This document shows, piece after piece, positions 42,202-51,866 of a DNA stretch of 64,000 nt. Both the position numbers and the translations under genes were made by a program. How positions within the stretch are numbered: position 1 is the stretch's first letter; every line of letters starts with the position of its first letter. The notes under the pieces are model-generated. The model searched no databases. It was given only the letters and a program-made list of their open reading frames with translations, and was not told the origin of the DNA. The stretch is taken from NCBI RefSeq assembly GCF_963662555.1, contig NZ_OY759719.1, positions 62,001 to 126,000 of the forward strand, written 5' to 3'. This DNA is from Thiomicrorhabdus sp. GTDB lineage: Bacteria; Pseudomonadota; Gammaproteobacteria; Thiomicrospirales; Thiomicrospiraceae.

Positions 42202-43392
42202 ATGACAAACCCAATTTCAAACTTTGAATTTGCCCCCATGCCACATATTCATTTCGGTTGGGGAATCCGTCATAAACTGATTGATACTTTACAACAACAA
42301 TCCTATGCAAAAGTTGTATTAATCAGCGGTAAAACCATTGCTCATCCAGATGAGTTTGGAGATCAGCTGTTTCAGGTTTTAAAATCAACAGGCCTGGTAA
42401 AACACTTCATTATCTCCAGTGAGCCTTCACCTGACATTGTGGATGAAATTGTTCAACAATGTGATTCTGATAGCAATGTCGTTATAGGCTTAGGCGGTGG
42501 CAGTGTGTTAGATGCCGCTAAAGCGATTGCTGGCTTAATCCCCAGCCAAACTTCTGTAATGGATTATTTAGAAGGTGTAGGGGCTGGCAAGCCGTTCCAC
42601 GTGGAAACCTGCCCATTTATTGCCATTCCAACGACCGCTGGTACGGGCAGTGAAACCACCAAAAATGCGGTGTTATCACGCATTGGTGAATTTAAAAAAT
42701 CCTTTAGAGACAATAAACTCCTCGCTAAAGAAGCCTGGTTAGACCCTGAATTATTAGTCTCTTGTCCACAAGATGTTCTCTATTCAACTGGCATGGACGC
42801 TTTTACTCAGCTCTTAGAATCTTACACCACCCTAAAACCTAACCCAATGACAGACGCTCTAGCCTGGCAAGGCATGACCTTATTTAAAGGGGCTTTTGAA
42901 GATATTAATAGTACAGATAAAATACGCCAACAAAATGGTTACAGCAATTTAATGCTAGCAGCGTCACTTTCGGGCACTACTTTAGCCAACGCTGGGTTAG
43001 GTGCGGTACATGGCTTGGCTGGGCCAATTGGTGCTTTTTTTGAAGCACCTCACGGCATAGTCTGTGCAAGGTTACTTGCCCCCATAACTCAGCAAAACAT
43101 TGAATCTCTTGCAAAAGAGAACTCAGAACACGCCAAGCAAACATTAAAAAAATACCAACAGGTAAGTCAATTATTTAACCCCGACTTAACTGAAAAAAAA
43201 CTTTTACCAGGCCTGGTAAATACCTTAGAACAGTATGCTTTGCTCTATACTCCGCAAGGTTTAGCAGAATTTGGCCTTACAACTGAAAACACCTCAGTAG
43301 TCATCAAGAATTGCCGCAGTGGTAGTATGCTTGGCAACTCAGTTAAGCTTTCTGACAAACAACTGATAAAAGCTATTGAAATTTCTCTTTAA
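42202..43392 (+). CDS. Iron-containing alcohol dehydrogenase
   Basis: A 396-residue group III, metal-dependent alcohol dehydrogenase. NAD(P) binding: VVIGLGGGSVLDAAKAIA near 95-112; IPTTAGTGSETTKNAV near 140-155; metal-ligand helices DAFTQLLESYTTLKPN near 195-210 and GAVHGLAGPIGAFFEAPHG near 270-288, with the metal histidines. GGAG precedes the ATG. No partner genes indicate the alcohol or aldehyde substrate. It carries an exact palindrome copy at 43203-43220 within its C-terminal part. Confidence 0.9.
   Translation: MTNPISNFEFAPMPHIHFGWGIRHKLIDTLQQQSYAKVVLISGKTIAHPDEFGDQLFQVLKSTGLVKHFIISSEPSPDIVDEIVQQCDSDSNVVIGLGGGSVLDAAKAIAGLIPSQTSVMDYLEGVGAGKPFHVETCPFIAIPTTAGTGSETTKNAVLSRIGEFKKSFRDNKLLAKEAWLDPELLVSCPQDVLYSTGMDAFTQLLESYTTLKPNPMTDALAWQGMTLFKGAFEDINSTDKIRQQNGYSNLMLAASLSGTTLANAGLGAVHGLAGPIGAFFEAPHGIVCARLLAPITQQNIESLAKENSEHAKQTLKKYQQVSQLFNPDLTEKKLLPGLVNTLEQYALLYTPQGLAEFGLTTENTSVVIKNCRSGSMLGNSVKLSDKQLIKAIEISL
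43203..43220. repeat. Palindromic repeat, 18-bp, inside the ADH gene (copy 6)
   Basis: TTTACCAGGCCTGGTAAA is a perfect palindrome within the coding frame, read as LPGLV (TTA CCA GGC CTG GTA). The same five codons form the palindrome inside lapD. Confidence 0.9.
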
Positions 43393-43523
43393 AACAAACA
43401 CTTTAGAAAACGCTTATAGGTAATTTTTCATAGCTTTTCCTTTTAACCGCATTAAAAAAAAGTGTATCATTGCTTATAAACTAATCCTTAATACTTTACT
43501 CATTCAATATTGGGCAATTTTCT

Positions 43524-44462
43524 ATGAAAAAAATAAGCCATCTTTTAGCGTTCATTTTAATTACGGCTTTTACGCACGTTCAAGCCAATGAAACGAAACC
43601 AGTTCCACTTGACTATAATCCTGCTGGACAAAAAACAGAAGCTTTGGAAAGCATTCCAAAGATTGATGCTGATCTAGTTGAAAGCAGCTATAAAGACTTA
43701 GACCAAGACGGTGTACCTGACAAACTTGATCATTGTCCAAATACTATTTTACATGTTGATGTTGATGCTAAAGGTTGTGAATTAGACTCAGATCAAGATG
43801 GTGTATTTAATCGTTTAGATTACTGCCCAGATACAGCACCTGGTGTTAAGGTTAATCGTTATGGCTGTGAAGGCGATGAAGATAAAGATGGTGTTTATGA
43901 TAGTAAAGACCAATGCCCTGGTACTCCAGAAGGCACAATTGTTGATGAAGTTGGCTGTAAAAAATTGCTCGACACCGATAAAGATGGTGTAAATGATGCC
44001 GATGATTTATGCCCAGGCACTCCAGAAGGTGTAAAAGTAAATGCCCACGGTTGTGAGCCAAAAGTATATGCCTTAGCAAACATTGTATTTGATTCTTTTG
44101 ATGACAAAATTCGTGCCGACCAGGTTGCAAAGTTAAAACATGATGCTGGCGTATTAAGTGACTTAAAAGATAATCAAGTCGTTTTAATTACAGGTCATAC
44201 TGACTGGCAAGCCAAAGCTGATGTAAATGAGCGTTTATCTTGGAGACGTGCCAACAGCACTAAAACATTCCTTGAGAAAGAATTAAACTATAAATCTAAC
44301 CGCATTTATATTAATGGTAAAGGTGAAATGCAACCTATTGCGAGCAATAAAACAGCTGAAGGACGTCAAGAAAACCGCCGTATTGAACTCAAAGTCATCA
44401 ATATAGATGAATTACCAGCGGATGCAAAAGAGACTATTCCTAAGGCAATGCTTGTTAAGTAA
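43524..44462 (+). CDS. OmpA-domain outer-membrane protein with thrombospondin type 3 repeats
   Basis: A 312-residue protein: signal peptide to about residue 22 (VQA), four calcium-binding thrombospondin type 3 repeats near 56-175 (DQDGVPDKLDHCPNT, DSDQDGVFNRLDYCPDT, DEDKDGVYDSKDQCPGT, DTDKDGVNDADDLCPGT), then an OmpA C-terminal peptidoglycan-binding domain near 185-300 (IVFDSF; GHTDWQAKADVNERLSWRRA; GRQENRRIEL). It lacks the OmpA beta-barrel. The repeats likely need Ca2+ for rigidity and are internally duplicated in the DNA. It has its own strong terminator. The lapG gene follows, so a surface-attachment role is possible but not shown. Confidence 0.88.
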   Translation: MKKISHLLAFILITAFTHVQANETKPVPLDYNPAGQKTEALESIPKIDADLVESSYKDLDQDGVPDKLDHCPNTILHVDVDAKGCELDSDQDGVFNRLDYCPDTAPGVKVNRYGCEGDEDKDGVYDSKDQCPGTPEGTIVDEVGCKKLLDTDKDGVNDADDLCPGTPEGVKVNAHGCEPKVYALANIVFDSFDDKIRADQVAKLKHDAGVLSDLKDNQVVLITGHTDWQAKADVNERLSWRRANSTKTFLEKELNYKSNRIYINGKGEMQPIASNKTAEGRQENRRIELKVINIDELPADAKETIPKAMLVK

Positions 44463-44518
44463 CTTGTTGCTTAAAAAACATCTTACTCAGTGCATTTACA
44501 ACGAGTAAAACCAAAGAT

Positions 44519-44544
44519 AAAGGCAACCATTATTGGTTGCCTTT
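44519..44544 (+). terminator. Rho-independent terminator after the OmpA gene
   Basis: An 11-bp perfect stem, AAAGGCAACCA (44519-44529) with TGGTTGCCTTT (44534-44544), has a 4-base loop and is followed by an AT7 tract. It stops OmpA-gene transcripts before lapG. Confidence 0.92.
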
Positions 44545-44572
44545 ATTTTTTTCTGTGGCTACACTTAGTTTC

Positions 44573-45235
44573 ATGAGATTCTCTTTCAAAAAAAACCTAG
44601 CCCTAAGCGTGTTTTTAAGCACTATCATTGCTGTATGGGTTACGGCTGGAGAACCACCACGAGTTGTTACCCAACAAGAAATTCAAAAAACTAAAGCCAA
44701 ATATGGCTCTCGAGCTGCAGATAGACTACAAGAATGGCAAGAGCTAGTTGATGAAAATCAAAATGAATCTGAAAAAGACAAACTCGAAATCGTTAATGAC
44801 TTTTTTAACCGTGTACGATATATAGATGACTTAACTCATTGGCATCAAAAAGATTATTGGGCTACTCCATTAGAAATGCTGGCTACCGATGCTGGTGATT
44901 GCGAAGACTACTCTATTGCTAAATACTTTACCCTTAAAGCCTTAGGCGTTCCCGAAAGTAAACTTTATATTACTTACGTTAAGGCCATACGTTTAAATCA
45001 AGCCCATATGGTACTCACTTATTTTGAAACACCAAAATCCATTCCCCTGGTTTTAGACAACTTAAACAAACGAATTCTAAAAGCCAGCAGACGAAAAGAT
45101 TTAGTACCAATATATAGTTTTAATGGTGATGGCCTTTGGCTAGCTCGTGAACGAGGTAAAGGAAAGTCGGTCTCAGGCGGCACATCCAAACTTAAAAACT
45201 GGAACAATTTACTACAACGCTTAAATCAACAATGA
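44573..45235 (+). CDS. lapG: LapG-type periplasmic cysteine protease
   Basis: LapG cleaves the N-terminal anchor of LapA-type adhesins and so releases cells from surfaces; LapD restrains it when c-di-GMP is high. The 220-residue protein has an N-terminal signal-like hydrophobic segment and the transglutaminase-like fold with catalytic Cys in DAGDCEDYSIAKYF (near 103-116), His in AHMVLTYFE and Asp in PLVLDNLN. The frame begins at 44537, but that start lies inside the OmpA terminator; I use the ATG at 44573 (MRFSFKKN). Its partner lapD is 69 bases downstream. Confidence 0.9.
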   Translation: MRFSFKKNLALSVFLSTIIAVWVTAGEPPRVVTQQEIQKTKAKYGSRAADRLQEWQELVDENQNESEKDKLEIVNDFFNRVRYIDDLTHWHQKDYWATPLEMLATDAGDCEDYSIAKYFTLKALGVPESKLYITYVKAIRLNQAHMVLTYFETPKSIPLVLDNLNKRILKASRRKDLVPIYSFNGDGLWLARERGKGKSVSGGTSKLKNWNNLLQRLNQQ

Positions 45236-45304
45236 TAAGCGTAAAACACACAAATTAAGCTAAAATACAGCGTAACACACAGGTGTTAACAAAAGGACTT
45301 AGGT

Positions 45305-47260
45305 ATGAGTTTAAACAAACAGATGATTCTCTTTATCGCAACTATGCTGATAATTTTATTACTGGGTACCTTTACCTTAAATTTAAATAACACCAAAAAT
45401 TTCTTACAAGATCAGTTGCAATCACATGCTCAAGATACTGCCACGTCTTTAGGTTTATCGCTAAGTAGCATAGAAAACCCAGAAGACCTATCAAGCATGG
45501 AAACCATGATTAATGCAGTTTTTGACCGCGGATATTACTCTCACATCACTCTTACGGACATGGATAACCACCCTCTATATAGTCGTGAAAACACAAAAAG
45601 TATGGAAGCTGTTCCAGATTGGTTTATTAATGCCATTCAACTTAAAGCTCCTGAAGCTCAAGCCATGGTTCAATCAGGATGGATTCCAATAGGAACTTTA
45701 AGCGTTCAAAGTCATGCTGGTTACGCTTATACAGAACTTTGGAAATCCGTCGTTAACCTTTCTATCTGGTTTGGCATTGCGGCTTTAATAGCCATTTTAA
45801 TCGTTATTTACACTCTTAAAGTGATGCTAAAACCGTTAAGAGACATGGAAATACAAGCCGAAGCGATTGTTAAAAAAGAGTATTTAATTCAAGAGCACCT
45901 ACCATCAACCATTGAGTTTAGAAATGTGGTTTCTGCCATGAATGCGATGGTGAAAAAACTGCAAACTGTATTTGAACGTGATGCTAATACCGCAGAAAAA
46001 CTACAAAAAATGGCTTACCAAGACAGCGTTACCGAACTAAGTAATCGCCGCCATTTTGAAATGATTGTTGATACCTTGCTTGATCCAAACGAAGAACTCC
46101 CTGAAGGGATTATCTGTTTAATTCGTGTTCATGATTTAAAAGAACTCAATGACCGATTTGGGTATTTAGTGGGTGATAAATTAATGAAATCATTAGCAGA
46201 CACCATGCGAACTAACCTAGCTTGTGAGAGAAGCTTTTTTGCACGTTTAAATGGAACTGAGTTAGTAGCGGTTTTACCAGGCCTGGTATCCCAACAAATT
46301 ACTCAACCTTGTAATAATATAGCCTCTTCTCTTCCTGAGATATTAGACAAACTTCAAGCTACAGAAGCAGCAGCCTCAATCTCTGTTGCTTATACCGATT
46401 ACCAGCCAGGCGAAAGCCGAGGCCCTGTACTTAGTCACCTTGATTTTGCCATTGAACAAGCAGAGAAAAACGGCAAAAACAGTGTTTTCTATTACAACAC
46501 CAAACAAAGCGAAGAGAATAACGAACATTCATGGGAAGAGACTCTTAACCAAGCCATGAATGAAAAACGTTTTCTTCTTTTCCAACAAAGTGCTTACGAC
46601 ATCAATCACAGAGTGCATGATCAAGAGCTCTTTATTCGCCTTAAAGATACTGATGGCAGCATCCGTTCAGCAGGTTACTTTATGCCTGCGGTTGAACAGC
46701 TCAATAAAACAGCTGAAATCGACCAATTGGTTCTAAACTATGTCATTCAATACTTACAAACTCACTTGGATACTCACATTTTGGCAATCAATCTTTCTAA
46801 AGCCGTCTTAGAAAATGACCTATTCCATAAAAACTTACTACAAGCTTTAGCAAATCACGCAAAACTTGCTCACAGAATGGCCTTTGAATTGCCAGAGCGT
46901 CTTATCAATGAACAAAAAGGGCTTGCTTGGCCGCTAATTACCGAACTTAAAAACTTTGGGGTTAATATAGGGATCGACCATTTTGGTACTCGTTTGGGTA
47001 ACATGCGTTACCTTAAAGATTTACGCCCAGACTACGTAAAATTGGATTCAGCATTCAGTAAAGCAATTGAATCAGATGAACAAACCCGAAATTATGTATC
47101 TAGCCTATGTGAATTGGCAAACAGCTTAGATATTGATGTCATTGCCATGGCGGTTGAAAATGAAGAACAGCTTAAAGCTTTTACTGAGCTAGGCGTAAAA
47201 TACTCCCAAGGCTATTATTTTGGTGCTCCAAGTTTGCTTACAGAAAAAACCTCTTTTTAG
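45305..47260 (+). CDS. lapD: LapD-type c-di-GMP receptor (degenerate GGDEF-EAL)
   Basis: A 651-residue inner-membrane protein. Two helices (near 8-26 and 150-171) enclose a periplasmic LapD/MoxY-type sensor domain; a HAMP-like segment follows. The GGDEF site is degenerate (RLNGTELVAVLPG in place of RYGGDEF), and the EAL motif reads ELF (DQELFIRLKD), so neither enzyme activity is expected. This is the LapD state: it binds c-di-GMP and sequesters LapG. AAAGGA precedes the ATG. Order lapG-lapD and the downstream secretion genes match Lap systems. The gene contains a palindrome copy at 46275-46288. Confidence 0.9.
   Translation: MSLNKQMILFIATMLIILLLGTFTLNLNNTKNFLQDQLQSHAQDTATSLGLSLSSIENPEDLSSMETMINAVFDRGYYSHITLTDMDNHPLYSRENTKSMEAVPDWFINAIQLKAPEAQAMVQSGWIPIGTLSVQSHAGYAYTELWKSVVNLSIWFGIAALIAILIVIYTLKVMLKPLRDMEIQAEAIVKKEYLIQEHLPSTIEFRNVVSAMNAMVKKLQTVFERDANTAEKLQKMAYQDSVTELSNRRHFEMIVDTLLDPNEELPEGIICLIRVHDLKELNDRFGYLVGDKLMKSLADTMRTNLACERSFFARLNGTELVAVLPGLVSQQITQPCNNIASSLPEILDKLQATEAAASISVAYTDYQPGESRGPVLSHLDFAIEQAEKNGKNSVFYYNTKQSEENNEHSWEETLNQAMNEKRFLLFQQSAYDINHRVHDQELFIRLKDTDGSIRSAGYFMPAVEQLNKTAEIDQLVLNYVIQYLQTHLDTHILAINLSKAVLENDLFHKNLLQALANHAKLAHRMAFELPERLINEQKGLAWPLITELKNFGVNIGIDHFGTRLGNMRYLKDLRPDYVKLDSAFSKAIESDEQTRNYVSSLCELANSLDIDVIAMAVENEEQLKAFTELGVKYSQGYYFGAPSLLTEKTSF
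46275..46288. repeat. Palindromic repeat core inside lapD (copy 7)
   Basis: Exact TACCAGGCCTGGTA within the coding frame, read as part of VLPGLV near the degenerate GGDEF site, with the same codons as the copy in the ADH gene. Confidence 0.9.
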
Positions 47261-47530
47261 TATATTTTAAAGGTTTTGATAGATAGGTTAGATCGCTTGG
47301 AGAAACGTAATTAAAAGGCAAAATATTACAGATAATTTACCTTGCAATGATTGATATAAAATTTTCAAATATAATGATATAAAACAATACAACATAGACT
47401 TATCACTATGCTATGATGCAAATTGCGTAAGGTTTAACCTAGTTATTACAGGGTTATTTAAGCAGACAAACTTAAAAGACTGAAAGATCAGATCAATTAT
47501 TTTATAAATAGAAGTAGGAACTCGCTGGCA

Positions 47531-49723
47531 ATGACAGATCAAGTAGAAAAGTCAAAATCATCCATACAGGAAGATGCCAATATCAATCTACACTCTGTTG
47601 ATTCTGAGCTTAAAAGTCCCCTTCTTGATTGCTTAGTCATTTATACCAAGCTAAACCGCCATCCCTATTCTAAAGATTCACTTATATCGGGCTTACCTTT
47701 AGATCCGCTAAACATTTCACCCGAAATCTTTAAACGTGCTGCAGAAAGGGCTAATTTAGAAGCGACCTTTAAAGAACGTAAGTTAGAAGAAATTTCTAAC
47801 CTAGTTTTGCCATGCATATTAACTTTAAAAAATCACCAGGCCTGCATTTTAGAAAACATCAACACTGATAAAAACATTGCAACCATTATTATTCCAGATG
47901 CTCCAGAAGGTTCAAAAGAAGTAACCATTGAAGCTCTAGAGGAAGATTATCTTGGCTTTGCAGTTTACCTAACCAACACCTCGTTTCACGAACAAAAAAC
48001 TGAAAACTTAATGGGCTTTCAGGAGGGACATTGGTTCTGGGGTACATTATGGGCTTCTAAATCAATCTACCGCGATGTGTTGATTGCTTCAATCGTCATC
48101 AATATATTTGTTTTAGCTAACCCGCTATTTGTTATGAATGTGTATGACAGAATTGTGCCTAATAATGCGGTTGAATCTCTATGGGTTTTAGCCATTGGTG
48201 TTAGTGTTGTGTATATGTTTGATATTATTCTTAAATACTTACGCTCTTATTTTTTAGAAATATCAGGCAAAAAAAGCGATGTCATTATGTCTGGTAAGCT
48301 GTTTGAACAAACGCTCGGTTTAACAATGGAAAACCGCGGCGGTTCAATTGGTATTCTTGCCAATCAACTCAAAGAATTTGACAGTATTCGTAGTTTCTTT
48401 ACATCAGGCACTATTGCTACCATTGTAGACCTACCCTTTCTTATTATCTTTTTACTGGTTATTTTTTACATAGCTGGTGCTATTGTTTTGGTTCCCATCA
48501 GTATTATTTTGCTTATTTTGCTTTATAGCTTTTTAATGAAAGGTCCAATAAAAAGAGCAATTGAAGCAACCTATGAAGCTAGTAGCCAAAAAAATGCAGT
48601 GTTAATCGAAACCTTAACCGCAATGGAAACCATAAAGTCCCTAGGCGTCGAAGCAAGAGCTCAATGGCGTTGGGAGCAAGCGATTGGCGAGATTGCTAAA
48701 GCCAGCTTAAAATCCAAAATGCTGCAAAGTTCATTAGGACGTGTAACTGGCTTTATGCAGCAAATGAGCACAGTCATTATCGTACTTACTGGTGTTTATA
48801 TTATTCAAGAAGGTAATTTAACCATGGGGGGCTTGATTGCTACCGTCATGTTAAGTCAGCGTGCTATCGGACCAATGGGGCAGTTTGCAAACTTAATCAC
48901 CAGTTATCAACAAACAAAAACTTCTCTTAATTCTTTAAACGAACTCATGGCAAAAGAGGTAGAACGCCCTCTAAATAAACGCTTTATCCAACACCCTGTT
49001 TTTGAAGGCCGCATTGAATTTAATAATGTTTCCTTTACCTACCCAGGAGAGACTAAGCCGGCGTTAGACCGCGTTAGCTTTGTAATTGAGCCAGGTGAAA
49101 AAGTTGGCATTATTGGCCGTATTGGTTCAGGTAAATCAACCATCGAAAAGCTTATTTTAGGGTTTTATCATGTAAATGAAGGTTCTATTCTTATTGATGG
49201 CATTGATATCACTCAGCTTGACCCGGCAGAAGTTCGTCGAAATATAAACTATGTTCCACAAGACATTACTCTTTTTAGTGGCGATGTAAGAGACAATATC
49301 TCTTACCGTGCACCATATGTAGATGACTCAACCATTTTGAGGGCAGCGAAACTTGCTGGTGTTGATGACTTTATTAAACGCCACCCATCGGGTTACAGCC
49401 TAAAAGTCAATGAAGGTGGTAGCTCTCTATCTGGTGGTCAACGCCAAAGCATTGGTGTTGCAAGAGCTTTATTAATAGATTCACCTATCTATCTGTTTGA
49501 CGAACCGACCAATGCCATGGATGCAAAGACCGAGCAATTAATGATTAATCGCTTACAGCAAGGTACACTTACGAGTACAACCTTGGTAGTGACTCACAAA
49601 ATGAGCTTACTGCAATTAACCGAAAGATTGATGGTAATTGAAAACGGTAGATTGATTGCGAATGGACCTAAACAAACCGTGTTAGAAGCCTTAAAAACAG
49701 GCAAAATTAATAAGGTTACATAG
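47531..49723 (+). CDS. lapB: Type I secretion ABC transporter (LapB-like)
   Basis: A 730-residue permease/ATPase that would export the Lap adhesin. Domain order: N-terminal C39-like domain (about 25-165) lacking the catalytic cysteine, six membrane helices (about 175-470), then the ABC domain with Walker A GRIGSGKST near 530, signature LSGGQRQ near 633, Walker B IYLFDEPTNAMD near 652, and H-loop VVTHK. The degenerate C39 domain is usual in transporters of RTX/LapA-type substrates that are not cleaved at the leader. It is followed by the fusion protein gene three bases later. Confidence 0.88.
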   Translation: MTDQVEKSKSSIQEDANINLHSVDSELKSPLLDCLVIYTKLNRHPYSKDSLISGLPLDPLNISPEIFKRAAERANLEATFKERKLEEISNLVLPCILTLKNHQACILENINTDKNIATIIIPDAPEGSKEVTIEALEEDYLGFAVYLTNTSFHEQKTENLMGFQEGHWFWGTLWASKSIYRDVLIASIVINIFVLANPLFVMNVYDRIVPNNAVESLWVLAIGVSVVYMFDIILKYLRSYFLEISGKKSDVIMSGKLFEQTLGLTMENRGGSIGILANQLKEFDSIRSFFTSGTIATIVDLPFLIIFLLVIFYIAGAIVLVPISIILLILLYSFLMKGPIKRAIEATYEASSQKNAVLIETLTAMETIKSLGVEARAQWRWEQAIGEIAKASLKSKMLQSSLGRVTGFMQQMSTVIIVLTGVYIIQEGNLTMGGLIATVMLSQRAIGPMGQFANLITSYQQTKTSLNSLNELMAKEVERPLNKRFIQHPVFEGRIEFNNVSFTYPGETKPALDRVSFVIEPGEKVGIIGRIGSGKSTIEKLILGFYHVNEGSILIDGIDITQLDPAEVRRNINYVPQDITLFSGDVRDNISYRAPYVDDSTILRAAKLAGVDDFIKRHPSGYSLKVNEGGSSLSGGQRQSIGVARALLIDSPIYLFDEPTNAMDAKTEQLMINRLQQGTLTSTTLVVTHKMSLLQLTERLMVIENGRLIANGPKQTVLEALKTGKINKVT

Positions 49724-49726
49724 ACA

Positions 49727-51106
49727 ATGACAGAAGAAAATCTACCCATAGTGCCTGAAGTTAAGCAAAAATCTCGTAAAGAGCAAATTGCCGAGCAAGA
49801 CATTGCCTATATGTCGAGCTTAAGCCAGGCTGCATTAGAAAAACCAACCGTTAGATCTCAAATGGTTGTTTGGGTCATTTTACTGGTTATTATCTGGTTA
49901 ATTGTTTGGGCCAACTATGCCGAACTAGATAAAATTGTTAGAGGTGAAGGTAAAGTTGTACCTTCTTCTCAAATTCAAATTATTCAAAACTTAGAGGGTG
50001 GGATTGTTGAAGATCTCTATATTCACCCTGGCGACAAAGTCAAAAAAGGTCAAATTCTTCTAAAATTAGATAACACCCAATTTGCCAGTTCCTATGGTGA
50101 AAGTGAGCTTAAAGAGGCTGAATTAACCGCTAAATCTCAACGTTTAGCCGCCGAGGCATTTGATAAACCTTTCGTAGTTAATAAAATACCTTCTACCAAT
50201 CCAGATATTCAAAAACTTTACGACCGAGAATATTACCTCTACCAAGCTAGGCAAAAACAGCTTATAACAGGTGACCAAATTCTAGTTGAGCAAATAGAAC
50301 AAAAAAAACTCGATCTAAAAGATGCCTATAGCCAGCAAAAACAACTTACTCGCTCTTTAGACTTGCTAAAAAAAGAAGTGAGTTTTATGAAACCGCTCGT
50401 AAAACAAGGTATTGCATCAGAGGTTGATCTTCTGAAACTACAGCGTGAAGAGAACGATGCTTTATCAAAACTTAAGGGGGTTGAATTCTCAATTCCAAGG
50501 TTAAAATCAGCCATTTCTGAAGCACGCTCAAAACGAGAAGATGCCAAAGAAACCTTTGCCAACGATGCTCATGAAGAGATGAATAAGGTACTGGCTGAAA
50601 AAGAACAGCTCATAAAATCAAAAGCGGCCCTACAAGACAGAGTTGACCGTACTGACATTAAATCACCAGTAAATGGCACGGTTAAGCAAATGTTTGTAAA
50701 CACGATTGGTGGTGTTGTACAACCAGGAAGTGATATTGTAGAAATTGTTCCTGAAGATGATTCTCTCGTGTTAGAAACTAAAATTTTACCCTCTGATATT
50801 GGTTTTGTTTACAAAGGGCTAAAAGCAAAAGTGAAATTCACGGCATACGATTTTGCTATTTATGGTGGGCTTGAAGGTACAGTTGAACGAATTTCAGCCG
50901 ATACCATTACAGATGAAGAGGGAAATAGTTTTTATATTGCCCGAATCAAAACTGATAAAAATCATTTAGGTACGCCTGACAAGCCACTTTATTTACTCCC
51001 TGGTATGACGGCAAGTGTTGATATTATTGTTGGTAAACATACTGTTTTAGATTACATCTTAAAACCGATAATCAAAGCTAAAGATACCGCTCTGAGAGAA
51101 TCCTAA
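49727..51106 (+). CDS. lapC: HlyD-family membrane fusion protein (LapC-like)
   Basis: A 459-residue periplasmic adaptor. One membrane helix lies near 45-63 (VVWVILLVIIWLIVWANYA), followed by GEGKVVPSSQIQIIQNLEGGIVEDLYIHPGD (in parts, lipoyl-type half), a long helical hairpin near 125-310, DIKSPVNGTVKQMFVNTIGGVV, and a C-terminal beta domain. It would link the ABC transporter to the outer-membrane channel encoded by the gene at 51867. The start is three bases after the transporter stop. Typical length. Confidence 0.9.
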   Translation: MTEENLPIVPEVKQKSRKEQIAEQDIAYMSSLSQAALEKPTVRSQMVVWVILLVIIWLIVWANYAELDKIVRGEGKVVPSSQIQIIQNLEGGIVEDLYIHPGDKVKKGQILLKLDNTQFASSYGESELKEAELTAKSQRLAAEAFDKPFVVNKIPSTNPDIQKLYDREYYLYQARQKQLITGDQILVEQIEQKKLDLKDAYSQQKQLTRSLDLLKKEVSFMKPLVKQGIASEVDLLKLQREENDALSKLKGVEFSIPRLKSAISEARSKREDAKETFANDAHEEMNKVLAEKEQLIKSKAALQDRVDRTDIKSPVNGTVKQMFVNTIGGVVQPGSDIVEIVPEDDSLVLETKILPSDIGFVYKGLKAKVKFTAYDFAIYGGLEGTVERISADTITDEEGNSFYIARIKTDKNHLGTPDKPLYLLPGMTASVDIIVGKHTVLDYILKPIIKAKDTALRES

Positions 51107-51200
51107 AAACCTTTGCATCCCTACGTAATTTACATTAGAATACACGGAATTAAGGGGTGTTATTTTTATAATCAAAAATAAAGAGTTTTAAATAAACCGA

Positions 51201-51794
51201 ATGAAATGCCCTTTAATATTTGTACAGGATCCAAGTGCACTCAAAAACTGGTTGAAAGCATGCGGAACAGAGTCAAAAATCTTATATGATTTAGTGGATT
51301 TATCTCAACGGTTTGAAACAGAGTCACACATACTCTTAATTCAGATTTCTGATAATTCACCGATTGATGAAGTGATTAAATTAGCAAAAGATTTTGACGT
51401 TATTTGTTTTGCCAATGAACCTAATAATGCAGAAGGATTACAACTTTTTCAGAACGGCGTAAAAGGTTACGTAAATACCTTTGCAACCGTAGAAAGAATT
51501 GAACAAGTTTTAGCCACAATAAAAGCCGGCAGTATTTGGTTAGGGCAAAACGTTATGGCTGCAATGATAAGCTCAATTTCAGGCCATGAGCAATCTCAAG
51601 AAGCCTGGAAAGATTTATTAACGGACAGAGAACAAGAAACCGTAGAGTTGGTTTTGCAAAGCAATACCAATAAAGAGATTGCCCATAAACTAGGCATAAC
51701 TGAAAGAACTGTAAAATCACATCTTCACAATGTGTTTGAAAAACTTGACGTTACAGATAGACTTGCACTAGTATTAAAAATAAAAAATTGGTAA
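51201..51794 (+). CDS. LuxR-type regulator with a degenerate receiver
   Basis: A 197-residue protein. The N-terminal ~120 residues have receiver-like secondary structure, but the expected phosphoacceptor position is not aspartate (LLIQISDN) and the lysine block is altered, so phosphorylation is doubtful. The C-terminal LuxR helix-turn-helix is intact (LTDREQETVELVLQSNTNKEIAHKLGITERTVKSHLHNVFEKL, in parts, near 133-180). It sits between the fusion protein and channel genes of the Lap secretion unit, so it probably regulates this locus. Its ligand or partner is unknown. Confidence 0.8.
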   Translation: MKCPLIFVQDPSALKNWLKACGTESKILYDLVDLSQRFETESHILLIQISDNSPIDEVIKLAKDFDVICFANEPNNAEGLQLFQNGVKGYVNTFATVERIEQVLATIKAGSIWLGQNVMAAMISSISGHEQSQEAWKDLLTDREQETVELVLQSNTNKEIAHKLGITERTVKSHLHNVFEKLDVTDRLALVLKIKNW

Positions 51795-51866
51795 TAATTT
51801 CAACATATTAGAATAAACTAATACGCCTTACTGTTTAATACAATGATTTTTATCCCCGGGATTATA

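Noticed and set aside
43852..44130. Antisense frames across the thrombospondin repeats
   Set aside because: They mirror the repeat structure of the plus-strand gene and have no initiation signals.
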